Below are positions 42,174-53,150 of a stretch of DNA of 64,000 nt, piece after piece. How positions within the stretch are numbered: position 1 is the stretch's first letter; every line of letters begins with the position of its first letter. A model generated the notes under the pieces. It saw only the letters and a program-made list of their open reading frames with translations. It had not been told where the DNA came from and ran no database searches. The DNA is from JBBQVK01 sp038211735 (lineage in GTDB: Bacteria > Patescibacteriota > Gracilibacteria > Absconditabacterales > Absconditicoccaceae): positions 62,001-126,000 of the forward strand of contig JBBQVK010000002.1 of assembly GCA_038211735.1 (NCBI GenBank), read 5' to 3'. The position numbers and the translations under genes are program-made.

Positions 42174-42815
42174 ATGCAGCGGACGATGCCTTCATATAAA
42201 CGTATCATAGCAACTAGCCTGGTAACGCTAGCTGGGCTCTTTGTCTGTACTGCCAACGGGTATTTCGAACAGAAATATTTTTGTGTAATACAAGGCAGTA
42301 GTGTTACGGTGTCCATCCAAGAGGGAGAGAAGTTATGCTTTGAATACTTGGCTGCTATGCAGACCAATATAAGCGAATTGGATACAGATATTACGAGAGC
42401 AGAAGGCTATACAAATATCGGCACGGATGATGATAAGGCTTATTGGAATCATACTGTTGCAGACTTAAATTCACAAAAACAGGCGCGGATATCACTTAGA
42501 GAAAAATTAATAGTGGCTATCGATGATTATGAGTGGGATTTATTTTTGCGTATCAAGTGACTCACTACATTTTATCTTAAACCTGAAAGAGAGCTTCTTT
42601 TTGGGAAGGTATCTCAGGCGAATACGTTGTTGTTACGTCTGAAATTGATAGGAGATATTAGTAAGTATGAGTTTGTCTTGGGGAAGGTAGATGAGCTACA
42701 ATCCAAGGTGGCGTTATTAGATCGTATTAAGTTTTCTCAAAATTTTAGTGAACTAATTCCTGCACTAAAAGCATATCTAAACTTACCTAGGATCAGTAAG
42801 GACGATCTTACATAA
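42174..42815 (+). CDS. Secreted or anchored helical protein, 213 aa
   Basis: A hydrophobic N-terminus (IIATSLVTLAGLFVCTANG) precedes a helix-rich domain (ISELDTDITRAEGYTNIG, LREKLIVAIDDYEW and KYEFVLGKVDELQSKV), probably a coiled coil. A good AAAGG sequence precedes the ATG. Not recognised. Lies 49 bases after the permease gene and 28 before the MurI-like gene. Confidence 0.65.
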
Positions 42816-42843
42816 CACACAATTTACGAAACTATCTACTGAA

Positions 42844-43761
42844 ATGAAAATCGGAATTATAGCTTCAGGTTTTGAAATGTTTCCATTGATGGAAGTGCTC
42901 AATCAGTACGAACACGACTATCATATTTTTTGTGATTGGCAGATGCGACCACGAGGAGACAAACAGCCTGATCTGAGGAGGGAACGCACAAAGGAAGCTC
43001 TCTCTTACCTGGCTAACAAAGTAGATGCAGTTATCCTGCCTCCTTCACTTGAGCTGCAACTGAGCGGGTATTCGACAGGAAAGGATCACCCACAATGAGT
43101 TAACAATATAGCAGGAGGAAAAGAAACAATAAAAATAGATCCTACTAGTAGTGCAGAAAACGCATCACCCACAATTTTGCCCTTGTTCCATAATTATCTA
43201 ATGGAGCATGCGTTCAAATATTCAATAGTTTGAAAATTGTGATTACTTTGTGAGTATGCTGATTTGGATGAAGCGGAAGAGCTGATCAAAAATGTTGCCA
43301 AGGAGTATACTTCAACTGCCAATCAAGCCGAGTTATGAAAAAAATTCCACCAACCTTTTGCGCTTTGGAATAAAAATGTAAGAATGCGAAATTATTTTTT
43401 GACTACGTATGGTAAAAGGGATCCGATGGTTCGTGGCACACTCAAGCATGATCTTCGTTACTTCCAGGATGCGGCAGTTGATACCCTCATCCCGATGAGT
43501 CGATGATTTCTTTTCTATCAACGCCTGATTGCGCAGAGGACTAATCGAAAAAAGATTAGATTTCATTGATTGGGAGCAGTGAAATCATCCTTTGAAACCC
43601 TTGTAAGTGAGTCAAAAAGCCCATCTTCGAAGACCTCTTATGCGGTCACGCTTCATTGTACCGATACGACACAAGTGTTACTAGGAGAGAAAAAATGGAA
43701 ACGAGTGTTGGAGAGAGGTGGCAAGTGCCCTATAGAAATTAAGAAGGTGAATCTATCCTAA
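42844..43761 (+). CDS. MurI (glutamate racemase)-like protein lacking the catalytic cysteines
   Basis: Three hundred and five residues. KIGIIASGFEMFPLMEVLNQ matches the N-terminus of Asp/Glu racemases, and CDWQMRPRGDKQPD the following Pro-x-Gly-x-Lys loop. VDAVILPPSLELQL is placed where the family has a Cys-Asn-Thr. VDTLIPMSRGFLFYQ is placed where it has Gly-Cys-Thr-His. The ending LHCTDTTQVLLGEKKWKRVL resembles the family tail. Both catalytic cysteines thus look replaced, so racemisation is doubtful. A role in binding rather than catalysis is inferred. Confidence 0.6.
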
Positions 43762-43776
43762 ATCATCTTGCTCGCA

Positions 43777-44706
43777 TTAACGGAGCAATTGCATGAGTTG
43801 ATTTTGATGATCTTTGAAATAATCTATAACTAGGAGGCTTCTCGCGCATGACGACATTTTGCGTCTATGATCAGGGTCAAGGCTTCTTACCTTGGCAGTA
43901 AATGTTTCATGAAGGATCATCCACGCTAGATCGATAGGGATGTATATCTCCACCAAATCCTGATCTATTTCTGATACTGAGAATTTTTTTGGTCATTTAT
44001 CTCATCAAAACTTTGAGACATAGATCCTACACATTTTTATTATCGTTTCTTTAATCTCTATTATCTCTGCAAACGGAGTTGGAGAAATGAGTTTCTGCCG
44101 TCAAGACTCTTCTCTTACCTCTCTTTTCAATACGTCATCATAAATTGCCGTATCGTTTGAGCGGGCAGTAAGTTGTTCATTTGTATATATATCTATGTCA
44201 TCTTTTCCTCCGAGCAATTTACATATCCTTTCTAAGGTACCTGCGTTCATGCGCCTCTCTACTTCTTCTCTAGCAGTATTGTCCAAATGCTCTAGGGCAA
44301 ATCTTTTATCTACTCATTCCAGCAATCACTCAATTCATTGTTGTAACTCATTATTTTTTGGATGATACCGTTGTATTTGATCTATCTTACGTGGAGTTAG
44401 ATGCCTTTGTAACTTGGGAAGGTCTTTTCTTGCGAGGAGAAGTGCGGTATTTCAGAATTTATCGAATCCCACAGTATATGCGCAAGCGATACGAGGAAGG
44501 TATGAAAAATTGTCTATTATCCTGGCTTTTCTTTCTGTAATAAGAGCTGCATGAACTGACCCTTTATTTTTATCGTCCAATGGCTTCATGAGTGAGTATC
44601 AGTAATCTAATACACAACTCATAAGAGAACTAACAGATTTTTCATGCTTTCATGCGGCATTGATTGTGGCGATGTATTCAATTGGATACTCCTTTTCCCC
44701 TTTCAT
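43777..44706 (-). CDS. Hypothetical protein, 309 aa, with a Nudix-box-like motif
   Basis: Reassembled through about ten UGA glycines. KREVREESG near residue 200 matches the second half of the Nudix box (R-E-x-x-E-E-x-G), and FDKFGNTALLLARKDLP with LLGGKDDIDIYTNE lie before it. The first half of the Nudix box is not convincingly present. Helical C-terminus. Faces the MurI-like gene convergently. Confidence 0.55.
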
Positions 44707-44783
44707 TTCTTACTGATCGACAATAAAATATTGCCTATAGTAGCACTTATCGCTTCTTTATCAATATGAATTCTTCTTTATTT

Positions 44784-45716
44784 TTATATTATTTCCAATA
44801 TTCTGCTATCTCTTCCTTGTACTAAATAGTCTGATCCGCCTCATTTAAGGCCATGTTTCGCAGCAAACTCTTTTGCAGAGACATTTTTTTCGCCTGTATA
44901 GATTGCGTAGTTCCCATCACTAGTGTAGATAACCCAGTTGCATGTTGGCCAGAGTTCTTTAGCTTGACCAACCACTATCTTGAAATCATATCCAGTAAGA
45001 CCTCCTTCGCTGATATCTATGACGTAGGTAAATCAATCTATATTTTTATTTGAAGACGCGCAAAGTTGTGCTAGGATTCCTCTTACAATTTGAGCTTGGA
45101 GAGATTGGTGATCTCCTTGCATATGTGAAAACTCTTTGAGTAACTTATCTACTTTTTCTTGGAGTTGTTTAGGCTGGCAGTCGAGTTTGGTGCTAAGCGT
45201 TAGTAATTCATTTTGCAATGTTTGTGCATGAAGAGCTACAGCTGGTCATGTGACTGCAGAAATCCTTCTAATCCCTGAGGCAACTGCTTCTTGCGCAGTG
45301 ATGAGAAAAGCGCCGATCTCAGAAGTATTCGGCACATGCGTCCCTCCGCAGAGCTCAATAGTACTTAGAGAAATATCATTATCCACTATGGAAACGACAC
45401 GGACACGATCTCCATACTTATCTTCAAAAAATGCTTTAGCTCCAGTTTTGGTCGCCTCTACTAAGCTCATCTCTTTTACATCAACTTGGCGAGCATGACG
45501 TATCCGATGATTTACTTTACTTTCGATTGTTTGTAGTTGTTGCAAGTCTAGAGGTTGCTTTGCAGCAAAATCGAATCTCAGATAGTCTTCATCGACCAGT
45601 GATCCTGCTTGTTTTGTGCTACCCAAAAGCTCTCCAAGTGCGAAATGCAAAAGGTGAGTCGCGGTGTGGGCACGCATCTTGGCATGCCTTTGTACAGGAT
45701 CGACAACAAGTTTCAT
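44784..45716 (-). CDS. Stand-alone C-terminal half of alanyl-tRNA synthetase (editing and C-Ala domains)
   Basis: Three hundred and ten residues starting MKLVVDPVQRHAKMRAHTATH, exactly where the AlaRS editing domain begins. HTATHLLHFAL and ELCGGTHV are the zinc/editing site motifs; FFEDKYGDRVRVVSI lies between. The tail SAKEFAAKHGLKGGGSDYLVQG is the AlaRS C-Ala end. The catalytic and tRNA-recognition halves are absent and no other alaS part is seen in the window. It either edits mischarged Ser/Gly-tRNA(Ala) in trans or is one subunit of a split enzyme. Confidence 0.85.
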
Positions 45717-46001
45717 TTACTGAGTACCCGTTAAAGAAAGATGTATATCTGAGCCTACAAGCCCATTATCAACATTAGCTGTTCATGATGCTACAAGGGA
45801 TCCGCTGCTACCTGGGATTATGAATGCAGGTTGATCTGCTACTGGTTCTTGAACTTGTGTTCAGGTGTCTACGATAGCCGTCTGTCTGCTATTGCTACCT
45901 TTTATATACACGACAGCAATTGCGATAGTTGAAAAAAGCACTAGTGCTATCATAAGCAAGATAAATATTTTAAGACCTGTTTTAGTTTTTCTTGGAGACA
46001 T
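45717..46001 (-). CDS. Small membrane-anchored protein, 94 aa
   Basis: One N-terminal hydrophobic segment (IFILLMIALVLFSTIAIAVV) followed by a Gly/Ser/Val-rich exported stretch with no recognisable domain. The stop abuts the ATG of the AlaRS-half gene, which argues for co-translation. Confidence 0.6.
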
Positions 46002-46043
46002 GTCAAAGTTATAATAACGATATAAATACTACAGTCACAGAAT

Positions 46044-46994
46044 CTATTTAAATGAGAGGCGTTTTAAAGCTCTTTTAGCTACTTCATTGCTTGGGTCTAT
46101 TTGTAGGATTTTTTTATAGAATGATTTTGCTTTGGTCGGTTCTCCCATTTCTTCGTGAAGACCTGCAAGAGTAAGCATATAATTTTTGTTTGTTGGCCTG
46201 AGTTTGAGCACATTCTCCATAGATTTAATTGCAGGCTTTATCTGTTTGTTTGCATAAAATATTTCGACCATAGTTATGTGATACTTTGGGTTGTCAGGAT
46301 TGAGTTGTAGTGCTTTCTCAACAAGGAGTTGCGCGGTGTCATGCTGGTTTTGTTGTAAGTATATTTGTGCTATCTGCCAAATTGCTTTGTGATTGGTGGC
46401 ATCTTCATTGATGATTTTTTTCAAGATAGTTAATGCCTTGACGAGATTCCCAGATTCAAAATAATGATCACCAAGCATTTTAAGGAATTCACTACTGTCT
46501 GGGGCTAATGCTAATCATTCAATCAATTTTTTTTCAAACAGATCTAGCTTTCCTCTTTCTTTTTGGGAAAGGGCAGCGTATTTTATTGACTCTAGATCTT
46601 GTTGCTGTTTACCGGTCAATCATACCTCTTCACTTTTCAGCTCTGGTTGATCTTTTATAGCATCTATATCTATGAGCCCTTTTTCCCCTGTATCTAACTC
46701 CTTTTCAATTGGTCTAGTATCCTCAGATGGAGAACTCTCTTCTATTTTTTCGAATGGATCCCTAGTAGCCTCTGTGATCTCTTCAATCAGATCAATTGTC
46801 GCGTGTATAGTTAGAGGTTCTTTTGAAGGACGCTTAATTGTGATTTTTGGCAAGCCTATGTTTTTTAGATTGGTGATAATATCAAGTACGTAGGGGAGTT
46901 GCTGTTTGAAGAGGAAAATTACTGGTATGGCTATCAGGAAAATAGCAATAGCAATCCATATAAATAACTCGGCAGTTGTGGTATCAATGCTCAT
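46044..46994 (-). CDS. Membrane-anchored TPR protein
   Basis: Three hundred and sixteen residues. One membrane segment (FIWIAIAIFLIAIPVIFLF) is followed by a charged linker. At least four tetratricopeptide repeats follow, such as GDHYFESGNLVKALTILKKI, ALQLNPDNPKYHITMVEIFY and FYKKILQIDPSNEVAKRAL. TPR proteins scaffold complexes; the partner is unknown. One reading frame after two UGA glycines are read through. Confidence 0.8.
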
Positions 46995-47022
46995 ACCAAA
47001 GTCGTACTAATAAAATCGTTAT

Positions 47023-48060
47023 CTAATTTTGTACTGGAGGTGTAGCTGGTTGAGAAATAGGAGGCGTAGCGACAGATGATATTGGCGCTGCTGAAATTGG
47101 AGAAGGCGCGGGAGCAGAAAACACGGGAGCAGAAGACACGGGAGCAGGAGACACAGGAGCAGGAGACACAGGAGCTCCTACTGCTTGATTGGCAATCAAC
47201 TTTTGAGCGCGCTCTAGTTGAGCGCGTTCTTTGTGAGGGAGATACTCAGTGAGCGTAATTTTTCTAAACTCACCCCTAAATTCAGTTGGATCGTCGTCAC
47301 TTTGTCCTCTGAGTTTTATCTCTTCAGTAAGAATATTTATCCCGGTACATTTCATCTTCTTTCCCTCGAATGTTACAACTTCTCCTCTGTACGGGAACCT
47401 TTTACTTTCTTCTTCATAAATATCTTTTTCAAAATTAAGTGAGTGATCTAATTTGCCAGATCGATCTTTGAGTTTATCAATATCTCTTCCTTCAAGTTGT
47501 TGTAGGCTTATTACATCACCTTCTACGTTTGGAAGCGGATGCTTGAAGATATGATAAATCAATGGCAGTCCTGATGTATCAAACCGTTCTTCTAAGTGGG
47601 GATGTAGTCTTACTCTATCCCTTGCTCCGACCTGGTAGAGGAAGAAGTTGTATCCGATCTCTTGTCTAAACTCTTTTACGAATACTGCAAAATCAAATCT
47701 TGTTTCTGCAAAGAAATAAAAATAGACTTGGTTTCATTGGAGGTTCATTCTAGCAGTTAGTGGGACTGACTCAGGAAATGATGTGCCAAATTTCTCCTTG
47801 AATAACTCGTACAGTTTCAATGCTTTTTCTTGATACTTATCGAAATTTTCTGCTTGTTGACCCTGGAGTGAGTACATAAATGTACCTGTTTTAGCGGAAT
47901 CTACAGAATATCCTAGCAGAGTGCCTACCATCTCTTTTCATTCGCTATCTTGATAGACGATACGGTCCTTGGGCTTTAAGTCTGGAGGTAGTTCGCCAGT
48001 AAGCTTTACTGGCTTTGTATTTAGCCAATCGAGGACATATATGGTATAGGTAGTGTTCAT
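47023..48060 (-). CDS. PSP1-domain protein (RicT/YaaT-like)
   Basis: Three hundred and forty-five residues. QVYFYFFAETRFDFAVFVKE and EIGYNFFLYQVGARDRV match the PSP1 core, found in RicT of Bacillus, an RNase Y-associated factor. A Cys cluster typical of RicT is not obvious. The C-terminus is a low-complexity APVSPAPVSPAPVSSAPV tract encoded by 18-base near-repeats (about 47105-47175). Two UGA glycines. It precedes the TPR protein gene on the same strand. Confidence 0.75.
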
Positions 48061-48232
48061 GGGGGGCTGTCAATGAATGGAGCATAAAAAAGACTTTTTA
48101 GCTGCTACGGTATGCGAGGGAGGCTCTTGAGAATCTATCTAATCTGGAGAAACCTTATTGATTTAAGCGGACAATTCAATATATTATATCCGTACAAGTT
48201 ATCACTTTGGTTACTCTTTTACCTAATTTTTG

Positions 48233-48574
48233 ATGAATAAGAGATCACAAGGGAAAGTCGGGGAAGAGATTGCATTACACTCGTATTTGGCTGAGTGAAT
48301 GAGATTGGTAGAACGTAATTATACTATTAGAGGAGGTGAGATTGATCTTATCGTGGAAAATGATCAACAGATGGTATTTGTTGAGGTAAAAGTCGTTGAT
48401 TCGATAGAAGGGCTGCACGATTATATCAGTTCATTGAAACTTAAACGTATTACCAAGACGATGCAGCGATATCTACATGCGAACCCCACAGGTAAAACTA
48501 TTCAAATTGATGTAGTCTTTGTACAAGATGGAAAAGTATTGGAAGTTTATAGAAACGTCACTTTATACAATTAA
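48233..48574 (+). CDS. yraN: YraN/UPF0102 family protein
   Basis: One hundred and thirteen residues. GKVGEEIALHSYLAEGMRLV is the N-terminal family signature. YTIRGGEIDLIVENDQQMVF with VEVKV forms the PD-(D/E)xK nuclease-like core (D-x-I ... E-V-K). The family is predicted to be nuclease-like. Begins after a divergent promoter region and lies 18 bases before ctpA. Confidence 0.85.
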
Positions 48575-48592
48575 TAATAGCTAATCTCTACC

Positions 48593-49867
48593 ATGAAAAG
48601 AGCACGAAGTTTTTTGTGAGGTGTAGTTTTGTGAGCACTAGTTGTAGTTGGAGCAGGATGGACTCTACTGACGACGCAATGGTTCTCACAGCAGTTTCCA
48701 ACTTCTACGGCGGTGAATCTCGATTCTAAGATCGAACAACTTCGTGATTGAATAAACCAGTTGGGATGAACAGGAGATATGCATGGATCAGAAAAATACA
48801 ATACGGTCTTCCAACTCCTTCAGACTCAATACTACCACAAAGAAAAATTAGACCAAGATAAGATGCAAGAAAATGCATTGAAGTGATTTGTTGATGCATT
48901 GGGAGACCCATATACTGTCTACCTTACGCCCTCAGAGAACACTAAATTCGATGAAGAGATGCAAGGGAGTAAGAACTTCGAAGGAATCGGAGCAGTGGTA
49001 ACAAAAAAAGAAGATGGTGTCTTAGTCGAGGAAGTACTGAAAGGTCATCCCGCTTATATTGCTGGTATCAAACCATTAGATGTTATCCTGGAAGTGGACG
49101 GTGAATCAATTCAATCGCTATGACTAAATGAAGCGGTCGATAAGATTCGCGGACCAAAATGAACAGAAGTTACACTGACTGTCTATAGAGAGAGCGCAGC
49201 TAAGATTATAAAAATTGTTGTCACTAGAGATGCCATTAGCGTCCCTTCCGCAAAAGGTGAAATATTAGAACTTGACGGACACAAAGTACTCTATGTTGAA
49301 ATCCTTACGTTCGGAGATGATACAAGAAAAGTATTTGCAGATATCCTTGCGCAATATCAGGCAACCAAATTTGATGGAGTCGTTGTAGATCTGAGAGGAA
49401 ACGGTGGAGGATACCTCCCTATAGCGGTCGACATCTCATCTTTCTTTATTCCAAAAGGAGAGGTAATCACTACCGCAAAATACAGCACCTTCCCAGAAGA
49501 AAGTTATAAATCAGCAGGGTATGGTAATCTAGAAGGGATTCCATTGATTGTGCTAGTAGATTGACTTAGTGCCTCTGCATCAGAGATAATGGCGGCTGCA
49601 TTGCAACAAGATGCACATGGGAAATTAGTTGGAGAAAAAACATTTGGTAAATGATCTATACAAACATTACATGAGATTGATGATGGATCATCGCTCAAAT
49701 ATACTATCGGCGCGCGATACACACCAGCAGGGACTAACGTCGATAAGGTTGGTCTCCCACCAGATGTTGAAGTCACATTTGATACCGAAGCATACCTTTC
49801 GGGAGGAGTTGATAATCAGTTAGAGTCTGCGAAGGTAGAGGTTGAAAAGTTGATTGAAGGGAAGTAA
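48593..49867 (+). CDS. ctpA: C-terminal processing peptidase CtpA (S41)
   Basis: Membrane-anchored serine protease with a PDZ domain. Four hundred and twenty-four residues. The N-terminal anchor FLGGVVLGALVVVGAGWTLL is followed by the PDZ region (FEGIGAVVTKKEDGVLVEEV) and then the protease domain: VVVDLRGNGGGYLPIAVDIS, VDGLSASASEIMAAAL (Ser) near 325 and GEKTFGKGSIQ (Lys) near 350. The Gly before LSASAS and the Gly after FGK are TGA. Substrates are probably envelope proteins of the surface repertoire in this window. Confidence 0.93.
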
Positions 49868-49920
49868 AATCAAATTTAATCGTTAGGTATGAATCTAAGT
49901 TTGGAATTCTTTCGGGCGCA

Positions 49921-50010
49921 CAGGGAGTTCAAAAAAGTTAAATCCTCGCTTCGTTACCCCTACCATCGTTCGGGACTCAGCTTGCAGTAACTTTTTCTCC
50001 CTCTCCTATG
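49921..50010. repeat. Dispersed palindromic repeat family B, copy 4
   Basis: GGGAGTTCAAAAAAGTTA and TAACTTTTTCTCCCTC are inverted ends, sharing GGAGTTCAAAAAA with copy 2 (minus sense). Less conserved than copies 1-3. Confidence 0.55.
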
Positions 50011-50070
50011 CTTCCTCAAGATTGTTATCCAATCATTTAAAGATATACTTCGCTTCCTCAAGATTATTAT
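50009..50070. repeat. Short direct repeat GCTTCCTCAAGATTnTTAT
   Basis: The 19-base unit occurs twice, about 40 bases apart, in the gap before the Trm11-like gene. Significance unknown. Confidence 0.5.
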
Positions 50071-50119
50071 TATAGTTCAAAAATCTCCTTTGTTATTTCT
50101 TTAATCTTATACGCTGTTT

Positions 50120-51160
50120 ATGTACTTCGCTTTATTTGGCAAAACACCTGAACTTTCTCTAGCAGAGCTAGAAGTTTTGCATCCTACGATACATGCGCAC
50201 AAAGGTGCCTTTGTATTTTTTGAAGCAAAAGATATCAATCCGGAGGCTCTTTCTAGTCTTGCTGGGATTATTAAACGAGGGAGAGTAGTTTCAGAGAATG
50301 AACTTGGATCAATCTTACAAGGCGCGCCTTTAATCGGAGTAAGTTCAAACTGACTTGGCGTTCGTTGCAAGAAAACGTATGGGGTTAAAAGATTCAAAAT
50401 TCTTATCCCTGAAAAATCAGATAAAGAAGTGAAAGAAGGATGAATAGAGTTGATCGAACTGTCAGAAGATAGGATTTGAATTATAGAAGGACGACAGAAT
50501 ATAGATCGTTTCGAAGCAATCGATTTCGAAAAACCCGTGCGTGGAATGCAGGTTGGAATGATGCCTGCGAAATTGACACAGATGTTAATTAATATCGGCG
50601 TAGCACACAGTGGAAAAAAAGCGGGAGATGAAGTTACCATCTATGACCCTTTCGTAGGATTTGGTACTACCGTTTGGATTGCAAATAGTTTGTGATATCA
50701 TGCTATTGGTTCTGATATAAATATTCCTCCTGCAAAACAAAACCACAAACGATGGATGACGACTCCGTATGCACAACCTAAAAAACATATCACGCTCTTC
50801 AAGCATGACGTCAAAGAGCCTTTCTCAGAGCCAGTCTTGAAGCATGTAGATGCGATTGTGACTGAATGACGATTAGGTTCTGTTGTCAACGGACAGGTCG
50901 CTCGTGATACTGCGCAGGTCAAAAATAATATAACCCAGATAGTAGATCTCTATTCTGTATTTTTGAAAAATACCAAAGAGATGTTTTCGAACGTACCTAT
51001 TGTTATCACGATTCCTGTTTATTTATTTTTGGATAGATCAACGATCGAAGAACAGATCACCGGTTTTGCTCGTGACCTTGGATACGATGTACTCCCTATT
51101 GGAGAAATCTATAGTAGAAAGTGACAGCTGGTAGGACGTAGAGTAGTGGTGATAAAATAA
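50120..51160 (+). CDS. Trm11-like RNA/DNA methyltransferase
   Basis: Three hundred and forty-six residues. The N-terminal 150 residues resemble a THUMP-like RNA-binding region (YFALFGKTPELSLAELEVLH). The catalytic half has YDPFVGFGTTVWIANSLGYH (SAM motif I), AIGSDINIPP and VDAIVTEGRLGS; the usual NPPY/DPPY motif IV is replaced by TEGRLG, as in some Trm11-like homologues. Likely a tRNA guanine-N2 methyltransferase; substrate inferred. Many glycines are TGA. Confidence 0.75.
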
Positions 51161-51189
51161 TTTTCTTATGTTTCTTGATATTTTGCTTA

Positions 51190-51279
51190 CTCGTCAGGAC
51201 GGGCAAATCCAGAAGATTTATAAGAGTGGTATTGGCTGCATATAAATCTCCTGGCTCTTCGACCGCCCTAACTCGCTCA
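51190..51279. repeat. Dispersed palindromic repeat family A, copy 3
   Basis: The same block order as copies 1 and 2: AGATTTATAAGAGTGGTATTGG, then GCTGCATATAAATCT, GGCTCTTCGACCGCCC and AACTCGCTC. The inverted core AGATTTATA / TATAAATCT is perfect. It lies between the Trm11-like gene and a convergent gene. Confidence 0.8.
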
Positions 51280-51322
51280 TATGTTTAAAGGATTATCTGG
51301 AAGATATTTTCCATATACGACA

Positions 51323-51347
51323 AAGGCCTGGAGATACTCCAGGCCTT
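51323..51347. terminator. Hairpin between convergent genes
   Basis: AAGGCCTGGAG-ATA-CTCCAGGCCTT is a perfect 11-base stem after family A copy 3. The T-runs are short on both strands, so termination strength is unsure. Confidence 0.6.
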
Positions 51348-51382
51348 CATTTGATTGGTTTTGGGTTAATTGGTTTTTGGGG

Positions 51383-51778
51383 CTATGCTTCTACAGCTTC
51401 TTCAGTTGCAGTTTTTGGAGCTGGCACTTCGATTGCCCCTGAGAACAATCCTTGTGACACTTCCACTGCTCGTTGACGAATGTCTTCGAAACTCCATGGG
51501 AAACGTTCATTCACATGGTCCTTGTACTTCTCATATTGAAGTTGTGACCTAATTTGAATGAACTCTCCAATGTGAAGAACTCCTTCTTTTCGTCCTTGCC
51601 CATTGATTGGTTCCAAAGTCATGTGCGCGATGCCACGCATCAACTCAAGATAGTTGATGCCTTTAATGCGCATCACCTCAGCTAAGGTGCCAAATGGACG
51701 CATTTCTGGGCAGAGGGTGGTGTTCGAAAGCGTCTTTCTTACAGACGCGTTTTGCTTGTTTGCGGTTTGATCCGGCAT
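51383..51778 (-). CDS. Hypothetical protein, 131 aa
   Basis: Soluble, mixed alpha/beta (MRPFGTLAEVMRIKGINYLE, FPWSFEDIRQRAVEVSQGLF) with an Ala/Glu-rich tail. No UGA codon. Unrecognised. Single gene between a strong hairpin and rlmN. Confidence 0.65.
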   Translation of the reverse strand: MPDQTANKQNASVRKTLSNTTLCPEMRPFGTLAEVMRIKGINYLELMRGIAHMTLEPINGQGRKEGVLHIGEFIQIRSQLQYEKYKDHVNERFPWSFEDIRQRAVEVSQGLFSGAIEVPAPKTATEEAVEA

Positions 51779-51916
51779 ATTAAATTAATTTTTTGTTTTG
51801 AAATAATTAATGATATTTTCTCCCTCTTCGCTCATTTGCAAAGATAAGAAAAATTACTAGGGTCGTCTTATTATTTATTTTGCCTCCAATGTCAAGCTTA
51901 TGATGACATTTAGTCC

Positions 51917-53137
51917 TTATTCTGACGTAGTAGTTTGATCAGCCTGAATCGTTGAAGGATCAAGTTCCGCATACGAAAGCTCTTCTTGTTTCTCTTTGAT
52001 CTTCTCATATCCCAATTGTCCACAGGCTCACTTTACGTCTCTTCCAAGCGTATCTCTGACGGTGACGGTCACGCCATAGCTTTTTACAACTTTTTGAAAT
52101 GAGATAATATCGTCGTAATTACTAGTTACCAAGTCCGGCATAGCGGGGTTTTCATTGTAGGGAATAAGATTTACATGTGCCTCATGACGATTCTCGAGTA
52201 GTTTTCACAACTGATGCGCAATATCTTTCGTATCAGTCATGCCTGCGATCATAATGTACTCGTAGAAGATACGATTCCCTGATGCAGCCACATAACGATC
52301 AACCGTTTCCATGAGTTGATCAAGCGGTCGTTTCCTAGCAATCATAGGGATGAGTTTCGCGCGGAGTTCTTGATTGGGTGCGTGTAAACTTAATGCGAGT
52401 CTTACATCGATTCCATCTTCTATCAATCTATCCATATAACTCGCAACTCCTGAAGTTGAAATAGTAACATGTCTTTTGGAGAGCCCCAACGCCTGTTGGT
52501 CAAGCATCACTTTTATAGACTGTTTCATTGCGTCGTAGTTGAGGAGCGGTTCTCCCATTCCCATAAACACCATATTTCTTACGCGGTTTCGTGTGCCGTC
52601 TTCTTTTTTACCAAATTTCGTTTTGATATAATTATTTGCATACAAAATCTGTCCGATCATCTCATGTCGTGCTAAGTTTTTTTTGAAACCGAGTTTTCCA
52701 GTTACACAAAAAATACACCCGACCGCACAACCCACTTGTGATGAGATACAGATGGTGATACGGTTTAACTTATGCGTATCTTCTGAGATATCAGGATTGG
52801 TCCAAGATCTAAGAATCTTACGCTGATTTACATCCGCTTCTTCTTTCTGATGCCGATGGTACATCAATACCGTTTCGATCATATTCCCATCAGGAAGTTT
52901 GAACAGAAACTTTGTCGATTCCGGTCCTTCGATTACTTTTTCTAACGTCAACGTATTGATCACAAACTCATCCTGCTTGAGCTGATCTCTCAACTCTTTG
53001 GACAGGGTCGTGATCTCATCTATCTCCAGAAGCGACTCTTTGTAGATCGCTTGTTGGATTTGCTTTACGCGGAATGAAGGGAGGTTGTGCTCCTTGGTAT
53101 ATTCGTCAAGAATTTGAGTATCGTATAAAATTTTCAT
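51917..53137 (-). CDS. rlmN: 23S rRNA/tRNA adenine-C2-methyltransferase RlmN
   Basis: Radical SAM enzyme that methylates A2503 of 23S rRNA and A37 of some tRNAs. Four hundred and six residues. The 4Fe-4S motif C-x3-C-x2-C is in SQVGCAVGCIFCVTGKLGF near residue 134. NMVFMGMGEPLLNYDAM and GVASYMDRL follow. The C-terminal Cys is in GACGQLGYEK near 371. Only a few glycines are TGA. The 53151-53768 gene lies 13 bases upstream, so they may be one operon. Confidence 0.94.
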
Positions 53138-53150
53138 ACCTATAAATTAT

